Positions 35,272-45,800 of a stretch of DNA of 64,000 nucleotides are shown here, in pieces. The stretch is from Burkholderiales bacterium (GTDB taxonomy: Bacteria; Pseudomonadota; Gammaproteobacteria; Burkholderiales; Eutrophovitaceae): contig DATMAN010000075.1 in the NCBI GenBank assembly GCA_035560005.1, positions 1-64,000 on the forward strand, written 5' to 3'. The notes beneath the pieces are model-generated. The model was not told the DNA's origin, made no database searches, and saw only the letters and a list, made by a program, of their open reading frames with translations. Position 1 is the first letter of the stretch. Every line of letters starts with the position of its first letter. A program made the position numbers and the translations under genes.

Positions 35272-35448
35272 ATGGACATCCTCTATCTGCTGGTTCCGCT
35301 CTCGGTCGCGCTGGCCTTCGCGATCGGCGCGGCGTTCCTCTGGTCGGTGCGAAGCGGCCAGTTCGACGACCTCGAAGGGCCGGCGCACCGGATCCTGGAC
35401 GATGACGACAGGCAACGAGAAACCGCGGACCGAGATCAAGCGCACTGA
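35272..35448 (+). CDS. ccoS: cbb3-type cytochrome oxidase assembly protein CcoS
   Basis: 58-aa single-span membrane protein starting MDILYLLVPLSVALAF with the conserved tail GQFDDLEGPAHRIL(D)DD. CcoS is required for cofactor insertion into cbb3 oxidase. It starts 54 bp after ccoI. A longer in-frame start at 35224 adds 16 non-conserved residues and is rejected. Confidence 0.92.
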   Translation: MDILYLLVPLSVALAFAIGAAFLWSVRSGQFDDLEGPAHRILDDDDRQRETADRDQAH

Positions 35449-35502
35449 GATGCGGCGGACCGGGGTTTCCTCCAGGCCCGCTGCTGCGTCTCCCGCCATG
35501 AC

Positions 35503-38070
35503 GTGGAACCTCGCGGCTTGCAGACACCCATCGGCCTGACCGAGCACGAGGCGCGCAGGCGCCTGGCGCAGCACGGGCCCAACGAACTGCCCGGCCGCAG
35601 CCGGCGCAACGTCGCGCGCATTGCCCTGGAAGTCGTGCGCGAACCGATGTTCCTGTTGCTCGTGGCGGGCGGGGCGCTCTATCTCGCCATCGGAGACGTG
35701 CACGAAGCGCTGATCCTGATGGTCTCGGTGTTCGTGGTCATGGGGATCACCATCTACCAGGAGCGCAAGACCGAGCGCGCGCTGGAGGCTCTGCGCGATC
35801 TGTCCAGCCCGCGCGCGCTGGTGATTCGCGACGGGCGCGAGCGGCGCATCGCGGGCCGCGAAGTCGTGCCCGGCGATCTGCTCATGCTCGCCGAGGGTGA
35901 CCGCGTGCCGGCCGACGCAGTACTGCTGGAGGCCAATGAACTCGCCTGCGACGAGTCGCTGCTCACGGGCGAATCCCTTCCGGTGGACAAGCGCGCGGCG
36001 AGCGCCGAGATTGCGAAGATGGGCGAGCCGGGCGGGGAAGGCCTGCCGTTCGTGTTTTCAGGTTCGCTGGTGGTGCGCGGCCAAGGGCTCGCGCGCGTGC
36101 TGGCGACCGGTGCCCAGACGCGGATCGGCCGGATCGGAAAGTCTCTGCAGTCCCTGGAAGTGCAGGACACGCCGTTGCAGATGCAGACCGAACGCATCGT
36201 GCGGGTGTTCGCCGCGTTCGGTCTGGCGCTGTGCCTGGCCGTGGTGGTGCTCTACGCGCAGTTGCGCGGCGGATGGCTGGACGGCTTGCTCGCCGGCATC
36301 ACGCTGGCAATGGCGGTGTTGCCCGAGGAGTTTCCGGTCGTCCTGACGGTGTTTCTCGCGCTCGGCGCATGGCGCATCTCCCAGAGGCGCGTGCTGACCC
36401 GGCGCATGCCGGCGATCGAGACGCTGGGATCGGCCACCGTGCTGTGCGTCGACAAGACCGGCACGCTGACCGAGAACCGCATGGCGGTCGCCGAGCTGGT
36501 CGACCATGGATATCACTGGGACGCCTCGCGCGGTCCGGTCCATGCCAGGCTGCTGACGCTGGTGCGCGGCGCGGCACTCGCCTGCGAGCTCAAGCCGTTC
36601 GATCCGATGGAGCGCGCGATCGTGCGCTTCGCCGAGGAGCACGATGCGGCCACCGCGGACATCCGCGCGAGCTGGAGACTGGTGCGCGAGTACGATCTGA
36701 CGCGCGAGTTGCTCGCCGTCACCCACTGCTGGCGGCGCGACAGCGACACCGACACGCTGGTGGCGGCGAAGGGGGCCCCGGAAGCCATCGCGAAGCTGTG
36801 CCGCGCCGATCATGAACGGAGCGCGAAGATTCTGCGCCTGACGCAGAAGCTCGCCTCCAAGGGCCGGCGCGTGCTCGCTGTCGCGCAGGCCCGGTTCGAG
36901 GGACAGGACTTCCCGGACAAGCCGACCGGTTTCGATTTCCACTACCTCGGGCTGGTCGCCCTCGCCGATCCGGTCCGCTCCACCGTGCCGGGCGCGTTGC
37001 GCGAATGCCGCGACGCTGGCGTGCGGGTGATCATGATCACCGGCGACTATCCCGGGACCGCGCAGGCGATCGCGGACGAGATCGGACTGCAGTCCCCCGC
37101 CGGTGTGGTGACCGGAGACCGCCTGGCCGCCATGAGCCCGGCCGATCTGCGCGCCACGGTGTCCGAGGCGAACGTCTTCGCGCGCGTGCAGCCGGAGCAG
37201 AAGCTGCTGCTGGTCAACGCGCTCAAGGCGAACGGCGAAATCGTGGCGATGACCGGGGACGGGGTGAACGATGCTCCGGCGCTGAAGGCGGCGCACATCG
37301 GCGTGGCGATGGGCATGCGCGGCACCGACGTGGCGCGCGAATCCGCCTCGCTGGTCCTGCTCGACGACGACTTCAAGTCGATCGTCGAGGCTGTCCGGCT
37401 CGGGCGCCGCATCTTCGACAACATTCGGCATGCGATGGCCTACCTGCTGGCGGTCCACGTTCCCACCGCCGGCATGGCGTTGTTGCCGCTGCTGTTCGGC
37501 TGGCCCCTGGTGTTCGCGCCGGTTCATATCGTCTTTCTCGAATTCGTGATCGACCCGGCATGTTCGATCGCCTTCGAGGCCGAGCCGTCTCACCCCGGCG
37601 CCATGAAGCGCCCGCCACGCGACCCGAAAGAGCCGCTGTTCGGTGCGCCGTTGTTGGCTTCCGCAGTGGCGCAGGGGCTGGCCGTCTTCGCAGGTGTCGC
37701 GCTGCTGTATTTCCTGGTGCTCGACCACGGGTTCAGCGAGCCGCGGGCGCGGGCCATGGCCTTCGCCGGTCTGGTGCTGGGCAACGCCGGGCTGATTCTT
37801 TCCAATCGTTCGCAGACGCGCTCGATACTGGCCACGTTGCGCATGCCGAATCGGGCGCTGTGGTGGGTCGTGGGAGGTGCGCTCGGCGGGCTCGTGGCGG
37901 CCATTTATCTGCCGCCGCTGCAACGGGTATTCCGCTTCGAGCCGCTCGCCGGGCAAGATGTCCTGTTCGCGCTGCTGGCGGCCTCGGCGGGCGTGCTGTG
38001 GTCCGAGCTTGCCAAGCTCGCGGCCAGACCGCCGTTCGCGGCGCGGGCTGCGAAGGGCCGCAAAGGCTGA
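35503..38070 (+). CDS. Cation-translocating P2-like P-type ATPase
   Basis: 855-aa ion pump with the standard order: cation ATPase N-terminal domain (LTEHEARRRLAQHGPNEL), helices 1-2, actuator domain with LLTGESLPV, the helix-4 ion motif AVLPEEFPVV, phosphorylation site DKTGTLT, nucleotide site KGAPEAI and hinge TGDGVNDAP. The PEEFP form differs from the PEGLP of Ca2+ pumps and lacks the CPC of metal pumps, so the ion cannot be fixed; Ca, Mg or Mn are candidates. GTG at 35503 is the only usable start. It follows ccoS in the same direction after 54 bp and may share its transcription. Confidence 0.88.
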   Translation: MEPRGLQTPIGLTEHEARRRLAQHGPNELPGRSRRNVARIALEVVREPMFLLLVAGGALYLAIGDVHEALILMVSVFVVMGITIYQERKTERALEALRDLSSPRALVIRDGRERRIAGREVVPGDLLMLAEGDRVPADAVLLEANELACDESLLTGESLPVDKRAASAEIAKMGEPGGEGLPFVFSGSLVVRGQGLARVLATGAQTRIGRIGKSLQSLEVQDTPLQMQTERIVRVFAAFGLALCLAVVVLYAQLRGGWLDGLLAGITLAMAVLPEEFPVVLTVFLALGAWRISQRRVLTRRMPAIETLGSATVLCVDKTGTLTENRMAVAELVDHGYHWDASRGPVHARLLTLVRGAALACELKPFDPMERAIVRFAEEHDAATADIRASWRLVREYDLTRELLAVTHCWRRDSDTDTLVAAKGAPEAIAKLCRADHERSAKILRLTQKLASKGRRVLAVAQARFEGQDFPDKPTGFDFHYLGLVALADPVRSTVPGALRECRDAGVRVIMITGDYPGTAQAIADEIGLQSPAGVVTGDRLAAMSPADLRATVSEANVFARVQPEQKLLLVNALKANGEIVAMTGDGVNDAPALKAAHIGVAMGMRGTDVARESASLVLLDDDFKSIVEAVRLGRRIFDNIRHAMAYLLAVHVPTAGMALLPLLFGWPLVFAPVHIVFLEFVIDPACSIAFEAEPSHPGAMKRPPRDPKEPLFGAPLLASAVAQGLAVFAGVALLYFLVLDHGFSEPRARAMAFAGLVLGNAGLILSNRSQTRSILATLRMPNRALWWVVGGALGGLVAAIYLPPLQRVFRFEPLAGQDVLFALLAASAGVLWSELAKLAARPPFAARAAKGRKG

Positions 38071-38141
38071 ATGACGCATGGCTGCGGCGCCCAGGCCCCT
38101 CAGCCGTTACGGATCAGCCAGCGCACGACGTCGCGGACGCT

Positions 38142-38393
38142 TCAGAGATAGCGCTCCGCACATTTGATGATCTCGCGGTTGGAGGGCAGATCGAGGCAGT
38201 GCCGCGCATCCGCATTGGCCCGCTCCAGCCTTCTGCGCTTGGAAGCCGGTTTGCCCTTGAGCGGTGCCTCGGCCGCGGGCGGCGCCACGGCGGTGACGGG
38301 AGGCTCCTCTACCGCCGCCTGTGCCCAGCTGCGCGCGGCAGCCAACAGCGCCGCGGTCGACAAAAGCACCGCGAGGGGAATGGTGCGTTTCAT
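38142..38393 (-). CDS. Small secreted protein of unknown function
   Basis: 83-aa protein with a signal peptide (MKRTIPLAVLLSTAALLAAA-like, cleaved near SWAQA). The mature part is a proline- and alanine-rich linker followed by a basic segment and a conserved-looking C-terminus ADARHCLDLPSNREIIKCAE, with two Cys that could form a disulfide. An AAGGAG site lies before the ATG at 38393. It resembles small periplasmic proteins scattered in Betaproteobacteria; no function is known. It is convergent with the P-type ATPase gene. Confidence 0.75.
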   Translation of the reverse strand: MKRTIPLAVLLSTAALLAAARSWAQAAVEEPPVTAVAPPAAEAPLKGKPASKRRRLERANADARHCLDLPSNREIIKCAERYL

Positions 38394-38602
38394 GGCTGAA
38401 ACTCCTTTCAGCGTCGTCAATCGGAGACCAGCTCCTCCCTCGGGATTGCCTGTGTCCCTTGCGGGTCTGTAGCCCACCCTGGCCGGTTCTGAAACTCAAG
38501 CGCTAATTTTGCGCCTGCCCGATCGATCTGGCCACTCCGGGAAGCGCAACCGTTGGCACGGTCGAGGCGCCGTGCGGGGCCGCCAAGCCGTCCCGCGTCA
38601 AG

Positions 38603-39838
38603 TCAGTAGTTGTAGATCAGCGTGAGCCAGATCTTGCGGATGTCGCGCGGCGATCCGGCGGCCACGTCTCCGGCCTGGTAGTCGGCGTATTCGAACTTGC
38701 CGAGGAGCTTCGCCCGCAGCGGATAGGCCACGCTGAAATCGAACTCGCTGCCGAAGTCCAGTCCGCCGACATCGGAGTCGAACCGGTGATACTCGGCGAG
38801 CAACTGCGCCTTCCCCGCCTTTGCGCCGGCGCTGAAGAAGAGATCGTCGATGCCTTGCGGCGGCGTGGTCAGGAACTGGTCCGCCCAACCCTGGAAAAGG
38901 TGGTTGGTTCCCAGCGGCGTCTGGAACGCGTAGCGACCGTCGTCGCTGGCCAGCAGCTCGCGATCGATGCGCGCATAGACCTGGTTCCATTGGGCTCCCG
39001 CCCCGATGCGCAGGTAATGTGCGTCGATGCGCCCGTCGCCGTCGGCGTAGCCGGCCTGGTCGGCGTATTCGAGCGTGTAGAGCAGCTTCCACGGCGCACG
39101 CAGCGGGCGCGCGCCGTCCAGGCGCGCGCCGAGGATACGGTTCGAGGTATCGGTGGGTGCGGCGCCGGAAAATGCGGCGCGCGCGATCGCGTCCGCCTGG
39201 TCCTGGAAGTAGCCGAAACCCGCCACCGATTCGGTCTCCGACAGCGCATAGCGCAGGTTGGCGAGCACGGTGTCGGTCTTGTGCTGCCGCGTGTTCACCG
39301 TCTTGAGCCGGCCGAGATAACCCAGATACACGCGGGTACGGGGCAGGCTCCTGTTCTCGGCGGTGATGCCGTTGAATACCTGCATGACCTGGCGGAACTC
39401 GACGTTGCCGACGAAGCGCACATTGTCCAGCTTGATCGATTGCCTGCCTGCACGCACCACAGTGGCCGGCGCACCCGTGTAATCGACGTAGAGCTGGTTG
39501 ACGTCGGTGTTGTCGGGATCGGCGATGACCGGGTACTGGTTCTTGCCGTTCAGGCCGTCGTTGTAGCTGTCGTTGGCCCGGCCCACGTCGATCGCCTCCA
39601 GGGTGGCACCGAAGCCCCTCCACGGACCGGTGCGCCAACCGGCGAGGGTCCTCAGCGTGAGCGCATGACCGTTCTCCGGACGCCCGTCCTGGTCCACGAT
39701 TTCGAGCCGCGGGCGCAGGTTCAGGATGGGCTTTCCGCCGGTCAGCGCTTCGCTCAGGCTCCCGGCGTCCTGCGCGTTCGCGAGCACGGACAAGGCCAGG
39801 GACAAGATACCGATCGCCACTCTTGATGCTGAACGCAT
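38603..39838 (-). CDS. Outer-membrane porin, alginate-export/OprB-like beta-barrel
   Basis: 411-aa outer-membrane protein. The signal peptide ends at SVLANAQ. The mature protein has regular alternating amphipathic strands and terminates with KIWLTLIYNY, the aromatic ending expected for a beta-barrel. LRPRLEIVDQDGRPENGHALTLRTL and AGRQSIKLDNVRF segments fit the alginate-export porin family used for diverse anions. It is divergent from narK, and the FNR site at 39903-39916 lies between them, so it could serve as a nitrate/nitrite pore; that is inference from position only. Confidence 0.85.
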   Translation of the reverse strand: MRSASRVAIGILSLALSVLANAQDAGSLSEALTGGKPILNLRPRLEIVDQDGRPENGHALTLRTLAGWRTGPWRGFGATLEAIDVGRANDSYNDGLNGKNQYPVIADPDNTDVNQLYVDYTGAPATVVRAGRQSIKLDNVRFVGNVEFRQVMQVFNGITAENRSLPRTRVYLGYLGRLKTVNTRQHKTDTVLANLRYALSETESVAGFGYFQDQADAIARAAFSGAAPTDTSNRILGARLDGARPLRAPWKLLYTLEYADQAGYADGDGRIDAHYLRIGAGAQWNQVYARIDRELLASDDGRYAFQTPLGTNHLFQGWADQFLTTPPQGIDDLFFSAGAKAGKAQLLAEYHRFDSDVGGLDFGSEFDFSVAYPLRAKLLGKFEYADYQAGDVAAGSPRDIRKIWLTLIYNY

Positions 39839-39902
39839 GGCTGGATTCTCCCGCTTCTTCTGGACTCGAACACGATGGTGGCGGCATCGCGCGGACCGGG
39901 AC

Positions 39903-39916
39903 TTGACCTGAATCAA
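39903..39916 (+). promoter_or_regulatory. FNR/ANR box between porin and narK
   Basis: TTGAC-CTGA-ATCAA matches nine of ten bases of the FNR consensus. A weak -10 (TAAGCT at 39938-39943) is centred 31 bp downstream toward narK, close to class II spacing. No comparable -10 is seen toward the porin. The 181-bp gap holds no gene. Confidence 0.7.
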
Positions 39917-40019
39917 GCCGACCGCGATGCGAGCCGGTAAGCTTGCCCGCGCTTCGCGAGATGCCGCCCGGCGAGCCAGGCGATGCATCGCGGCAGCAAC
40001 TCAACACAAAGGGGAAGGA

Positions 40020-41279
40020 ATGCCCAACGAGTCGCGCAAGTCAATTTCGGTGCTGGCGGCGAGCACGCTGGCTTTCACCGTGTGCTTCATGGTCTGGATG
40101 ATGTTCGGGGTGATCGGTGTGCCGATCAGGCAATCCCTGGGTCTGAACGCCACGCAGTTCGGCATCCTGACCGCGACTCCGGTGCTGACCGGATCGCTGG
40201 TGCGCGTGCCGCTCGGGATGTGGACCGACAAGTACGGGGGGCGCATCGTGTTTTTCGCACTGATGCTGGCGACCGTCGTCCCGATCTGGCTGATCAGTTA
40301 CGCGACGCAATACTGGCAACTGCTGGTCCTCGGTTTGTTCGTCGGGCTGGCGGGCGGATCGTTCTCGGTGGGTACGCCTTACGTCGCGCGCTGGTTCAGG
40401 CGCGAGCGCCAGGGCCTGGCGATGGGCGTGTTCGGCGCGGGCAACTCCGGGGCGGCGGTCAACAAGTTCATCGCGCCGGCGCTGCTGGTGGCCTACGGCT
40501 GGACCGTCGTGCCCCAGGTGTATGCGGTGTCGATGCTGGTTACGGCGGCCGTGTTCTGGTTCTTCTCCTACGACGACCCGGCCCACCGGGTCGACAGCAA
40601 GGTCACCTGGCGCGAGCAGCTCGAGGTAATGAAGGACCCGAAGGTCTGGAAATACTGCCAGTACTACTCCATCGTGTTTGGCGGCTATGTCGCGCTTTCG
40701 CTGTGGATGGTCCAGTACTACGTGGGCGAGTATGGACTGGATATCCGCCTCGCCGCCCTGCTGGCCGCCTGCTTCTCGCTGCCCGGCGGCGTGCTGCGGG
40801 CGGTCGGCGGCTGGCTGGCGGACAAGTACGGCGCCCACCAGGTCACGTGGTGGGTCCTGTGGGTGAGCTGGATCTGCCTGTTTCTGCTGTCCTACCCGCA
40901 GACCGACTTCACGATCATGACCGTCGAAGGGCCGAAGAGCTTTCACATCGGACTGAACGTCTACGTGTTCACCGCGCTGATGGCGATCGTCGGCGTGGCA
41001 TGGGCCTTCGGCAAGGCGTCGGTTTTCAAGTACATCTCTGACGATTATTCTCACAACATCGGGGCGATCTCCGGCGTGGTCGGCCTGGCTGGGGGTCTCG
41101 GCGGCTTCCTGCTGCCGATCCTGTTCGGCGCTCTGGTGGACCTGACCGGCATCCGGTCGAGCTGTTTCATGTTGATGTACGGTGTGGTCTGGGTGTCGCT
41201 CATCTGGATGTATTTCACCGAAGTCAGGCGCACCGAGATCATCGGGCCGCGCGCGCATGGGCTTTCTCTGAAAAGCTGA
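40020..41279 (+). CDS. narK1: NarK-type nitrate/nitrite transporter (first copy)
   Basis: 419-aa, 12-helix MFS protein of the nitrate/nitrite porter family. The opening ASTLAFTVCFMVWMMFGVIG and the nitrate-signature region GAGNSGAAVNKFIAP are characteristic, and the size matches the NarK1 type thought to bring in nitrate with protons. The ATG at 40020 has AAGGGGAAGG directly upstream. It is the first gene of narK1K2GHJI, 103 bp after an FNR box. Confidence 0.92.
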   Translation: MPNESRKSISVLAASTLAFTVCFMVWMMFGVIGVPIRQSLGLNATQFGILTATPVLTGSLVRVPLGMWTDKYGGRIVFFALMLATVVPIWLISYATQYWQLLVLGLFVGLAGGSFSVGTPYVARWFRRERQGLAMGVFGAGNSGAAVNKFIAPALLVAYGWTVVPQVYAVSMLVTAAVFWFFSYDDPAHRVDSKVTWREQLEVMKDPKVWKYCQYYSIVFGGYVALSLWMVQYYVGEYGLDIRLAALLAACFSLPGGVLRAVGGWLADKYGAHQVTWWVLWVSWICLFLLSYPQTDFTIMTVEGPKSFHIGLNVYVFTALMAIVGVAWAFGKASVFKYISDDYSHNIGAISGVVGLAGGLGGFLLPILFGALVDLTGIRSSCFMLMYGVVWVSLIWMYFTEVRRTEIIGPRAHGLSLKS

Positions 41280-41306
41280 GACCGTTTCGCGGACAAGGAG
41301 GCACGC

Positions 41307-42734
41307 ATGAGCGCAGATACCGGCAGGGCTGTCGCCGCCAGCGGCAAGAAGGGCAGGCTGCTGACGATCTGGACACCCGAGGACAAGGCGTTCTGGGAGC
41401 GCGAGGGCGAAGCCATCGCACGGATCAACTTGTGGATTTCGGTGCCGGCGTTGTTTCTCGCCTTCGCGGTGTGGCAGCTCTGGAGCGTGGTAGCGGTGAA
41501 TCTGCCCGCGCTGGGATTCCAGTACAGCACCAACCAGTTGTTCTGGCTCGCCGCGGCGCCGGCCCTTTCTGGGGCCACGCTGCGCATCTTCTATTCCTTC
41601 ATGGTGCCGATCTTTGGCGGCCGGCGCTGGACGGCGATCTCCACGGCTTCGCTGCTGATCCCCACGATCGGCATCGGCATCGCGATCCAGGACAACACCA
41701 CGAGCTACGCCACCATGCTGATCCTGGCGCTGCTGTGCGGGCTCGGCGGCGGCAACTTCTCCTCCAGCATGGCCAACATCAGCTTCTTCTTCCCCAAGGA
41801 GCGCAAAGGTTCTGCGCTGGGCGTGAACGCGGGGCTGGGAAACCTCGGCGTGTCCTCGGTCCAGTTCCTCACACCCCTGGTGGTGACGATGCCGATCTGG
41901 CTGTTTTTCCAGGGCTCGCCGCAGACCATCGTCAACAGCGCGGGACAGACCGTGCAGGTGTGGATGCAGAACGCGGCCTTCGTGTGGGTGCCGTTCATCG
42001 CGATCGCCGCGATTCTGGCCTGGGTCGGCATGAACGACATCGCCGATGCCCGGGCTTCCTTCCGCGAGCAGTCAGTGATCTTCCGCCGCAAGCACAACTG
42101 GATCATGTGCTGGCTCTACATCGGGACCTTCGGTTCCTTCATCGGTTACGCCGCGGGATTTCCACTGCTCATCAAGAGCCAGTTTCCTCAGGTCAACGCC
42201 CTGCAATATGCCTGGCTCGGCCCGCTGGTCGGCGCGGTCATCCGCCCGTTCGGCGGGTGGCTGGCGGACAAGTTGGGCGGGGCGCGCGTTACATTCTGGA
42301 ACTTCGTGGTCATGGCCGGGGCGGTGGTCGGCGTCCTATACTTTCTGCCCTCCGGCCCCACGGGCGGCAGCTTCCCGGGCTTTCTGGGTATGTTTCTGCT
42401 CCTTTTCCTCACCACCGGGATCGGCAACGGTTCGACCTTCCGGATGATTCCGGTCATCTTCCTGACCGAGCGCACGCGCGAGGCGGCGGGCAAAGGCAAG
42501 GCGGCCGAGGAGCAGGCGATCAAGGACGGAAACAAGGAGGGCGCGGCCGTGCTCGGCTTCGCCGGCGCCATCGGCGCCTATGGCGGTTTCTTCATCCCGA
42601 AGAGTTACGGGACTTCGATCTCGCTCACCGGCGGGCCGGAAGCGGCGCTGTACGTGTTCATCATCTTCTATCTGACCTGTATCGCGATCACCTGGTGGTT
42701 CTACGCGCGCAAGAACGCGGAGATGCCCTGCTGA
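41307..42734 (+). CDS. narK2: NarK-type nitrate/nitrite antiporter (second copy)
   Basis: 475-aa MFS porter starting 27 bp after narK1 with an AAGGAGG site. It is larger than the first copy, with the N-terminal extension TIWTPEDKAFWEREGEAIAR and the family segment GLGGGNFSSSMANISFF, which identify the NarK2 type that exchanges nitrate for nitrite. Two adjacent NarKs ahead of narG match the arrangement in Pseudomonas and many Betaproteobacteria. Confidence 0.92.
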   Translation: MSADTGRAVAASGKKGRLLTIWTPEDKAFWEREGEAIARINLWISVPALFLAFAVWQLWSVVAVNLPALGFQYSTNQLFWLAAAPALSGATLRIFYSFMVPIFGGRRWTAISTASLLIPTIGIGIAIQDNTTSYATMLILALLCGLGGGNFSSSMANISFFFPKERKGSALGVNAGLGNLGVSSVQFLTPLVVTMPIWLFFQGSPQTIVNSAGQTVQVWMQNAAFVWVPFIAIAAILAWVGMNDIADARASFREQSVIFRRKHNWIMCWLYIGTFGSFIGYAAGFPLLIKSQFPQVNALQYAWLGPLVGAVIRPFGGWLADKLGGARVTFWNFVVMAGAVVGVLYFLPSGPTGGSFPGFLGMFLLLFLTTGIGNGSTFRMIPVIFLTERTREAAGKGKAAEEQAIKDGNKEGAAVLGFAGAIGAYGGFFIPKSYGTSISLTGGPEAALYVFIIFYLTCIAITWWFYARKNAEMPC

Positions 42735-42876
42735 CAGCCGTGATGAGCGAGAAAGCGATGAGCGGCCCCCGGTTCATGCAAGACGCTTTGCACGGCGCGG
42801 TTGCGCCTCGCCCGTCCATCGCCATTCGCCGCGTGCCTCGGCGCTCCTCACCCATTACTGTTCACTGGAGTCTGAT

Positions 42877-45800
42877 ATGAGTCATTTCCTCGACCGGCTG
42901 ACTTTCTTCACCCAGGAACGGCAGGAGTTCGCCGACGGGCACGGGGAGGTGAGACGGGAAGACCGCACCTGGGAGGACGGCTACCGCAGCCGCTGGGCGC
43001 ACGACAAGATCGTGCGCTCGACCCATGGCACCAACTGCACCGGGTCGTGTTCGTGGAAGATCTATGTCAAGGGGGGAATCGTCACCTGGGAGACGCAGCA
43101 GACCGACTATCCGCGCACGCGCGCCGATCTGCCCAACCACGAGCCGCGCGGCTGCTCGCGTGGCGCGTCGTATTCTTGGTATCTGTACAGCGCCAACCGC
43201 ATCAAATACCCGATGATTCGCGGCCGGCTGGTGCGGCTGTGGCGCGAAGCGCGCAAGTCCATGGGCCCCGTGCAGGCCTGGGCTTCGATCGTCGAGAATC
43301 CCGAGCGCGCGAAAAGCTACAAATCGGTGAGGGGTTTGGGCGGTTTCGTACGCTCGACCTGGGAGGAGGCTACCGAGCTCATCGCCGCCGCCAACGTCTA
43401 TACCATCAAGAAGCACGGCCCTGACCGCGTGATCGGCTTTTCGCCGATTCCCGCGATGTCGATGGTTTCGTACGCGGCCGGCAGCCGCTATCTGTCGCTG
43501 ATCGGCGGGGTGTGCATGAGCTTCTACGACTGGTACTGCGACCTGCCGCCGTCCTCTCCGCAGACCTGGGGCGAGCAGACCGACGTGCCCGAATCCGCCG
43601 ACTGGTACAACTCCACGTTCATCGTGGCCTGGGGTTCCAACGTTCCCCAGACTCGCACGCCGGATGCGCACTTTTTCACCGAGGTGCGCTACAAGGGCGC
43701 CAAGATCGTGGCCGTGACGCCGGACTACGCCGAGGTGTCGAAACTCGCCGATCTGTGGCTGCATCCGAAGCAGGGGACCGATGCGGCGCTGGCGATGGCG
43801 ATGGGCCACGTGATTCTCAAGGAGTTCCACCTCGAACGGCCTTCGGCGTATTTCCAGGACTACTGCCGGCGCTATACCGATCTGCCGCTGCTCGTTCGGC
43901 TCGTCAAGCGCGGCGAGCACTACGTGGCCGAGCGCTTCCTGCGCGCCTCGGATTTCGCCGACCGGCTGGGCCAGGCCAACAATCCGGAGTGGAAGACCGT
44001 GGGGTTCGACGAGCACTCGGGTCGCGTGGTGGTCCCGCACGGCTCGGTCGGTTTCCGCTGGAACCAGAAGCCCGGCGAGGACCTGGGCAAGTGGAACCTC
44101 GAAGAGAAGGAAGCCGGCGGCGCGCCGATCCGGCTGCGGTTGTCGTTGATCGATTCGCGCGACGCCGTCGTTCCCGTCGGGTTCCCTTATTTCGGCGGCA
44201 TCACCCACGAGCGGTTCAACCACAACGATCAGGGCACCGACGTGCTGGTGCGCAACGTCCCGGTGAAGAAACTGCAGCTCGCTGACGGCGAGACGCTGGT
44301 GGCGAGCGTCTTCGATCTGCTGGTCGCCAACTACGGCATCGATCGCGGGCTGGGCGGCCGCGCGGCCCGCTCGTACGAGGACAACGTCCCCTATACCCCG
44401 AAGTGGCAGGAAGCGATCACCGGAGTCAAGGCGGCCGACGCGATCACGGTGGCGCGGCAGTTCGCCGACAACGCCGACAAGACGCACGGCAAGTCGATGG
44501 TCATCATCGGCGCGGCCATGAATCACTGGTACCACAGCGATATGAACTACCGCAGCATCATCAACATGCTGATGCTGTGCGGCTGCGTCGGTGTGTCCGG
44601 CGGCGGCTGGGCCCACTACGTCGGCCAGGAGAAACTGCGGCCGCAGACCGGCTGGACCGCCATCGCTTTCGCGCTCGATTGGCATCGCCCGCCGCGCCAG
44701 CAGAACTCGACCTCTTTCTTCTACGCCCACACCGACCAGTGGCGCTACGAGAAGCTCAAGGTCAGCGAAATCCTCTCGCCGCTCGCCGACCCGTCGCAGT
44801 TCGCGGGCAGTTTCATCGACTTCAACGTGCGCGCCGAGCGCATGGGCTGGCTGCCCAGCGCGCCGCAACTGCAGGCGAACCCGCTCCAGGTGTGCCGGGA
44901 CGCGGCGGCGGTCGGCTCGGACCCGAAGGACTACGCGGTCAAGGCGCTGCGCGAGGGCCGGCTCGCGTTGTCCTGCGAGGACCCGGACAACCCGGCGAAC
45001 TTCCCGCGCAATCTGTTCGTCTGGCGCTCCAACCTGCTCGGATCGTCGGGCAAGGGGCACGAGTATTTCTTGAAGCACCTGCTGGGCACCGCGCACGGCG
45101 TGCAGGGCAAGGATCTGGGCGAGATGGGCGGCGAGAAGCCGCTCGAAGTCGAATGGCGCGACCCGGCACCGGAAGGCAAGCTCGATCTGCTGGTGACGCT
45201 GGATTTCCGCATGTCCACCACCTGCCTGTATTCGGACGTGGTGCTGCCCACCGCAACCTGGTACGAGAAGAACGACCTCAACACCTCCGACATGCACCCG
45301 TTCATCCATCCGCTGTCCGCGGCGGTGGACCCGGTGTGGGAGTCGCGCAGCGACTGGGAGATCTACAAGGCGATCGCCAAGAAGTTCTCCGAGGTCTGCA
45401 TCGGGCATCTCGGGGTGGAAAAGGACCTGGTGCTGACCCCTCTGATGCACGACACCCCGGCCGAGCTGGCCCAGGCCGTCGGGGTCAAGGACTGGAAGAA
45501 GGGCGAATGCGACCTGATCCCGGGCCGAACCGCACCGCAGATGACCGTCATCGAGCGCGATTATCCGAACACCTACCGCAAGTTCACCGCACTGGGGCCG
45601 CTGATGAGCAAGATCGGCAACGGCGGCAAAGGCATCGTCTGGAACACCGAACAGGAGGTGAAGAACCTGCTGGAGCTGAACTATCCGGTCACCGAGGAGG
45701 GGGTCACCAAGGGTCTGCCGCGCATCGAGTCCGACATCGACGCGGCGGAAGTCATCCTGATGCTCGCGCCGGAAACCAACGGAGAGGTCGCCGTGAAGGC

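Noticed and set aside
38071-38141. Terminator between the convergent P-type ATPase and small secreted protein genes
   Set aside because: No stem-loop with a T-tract is visible in this short gap.
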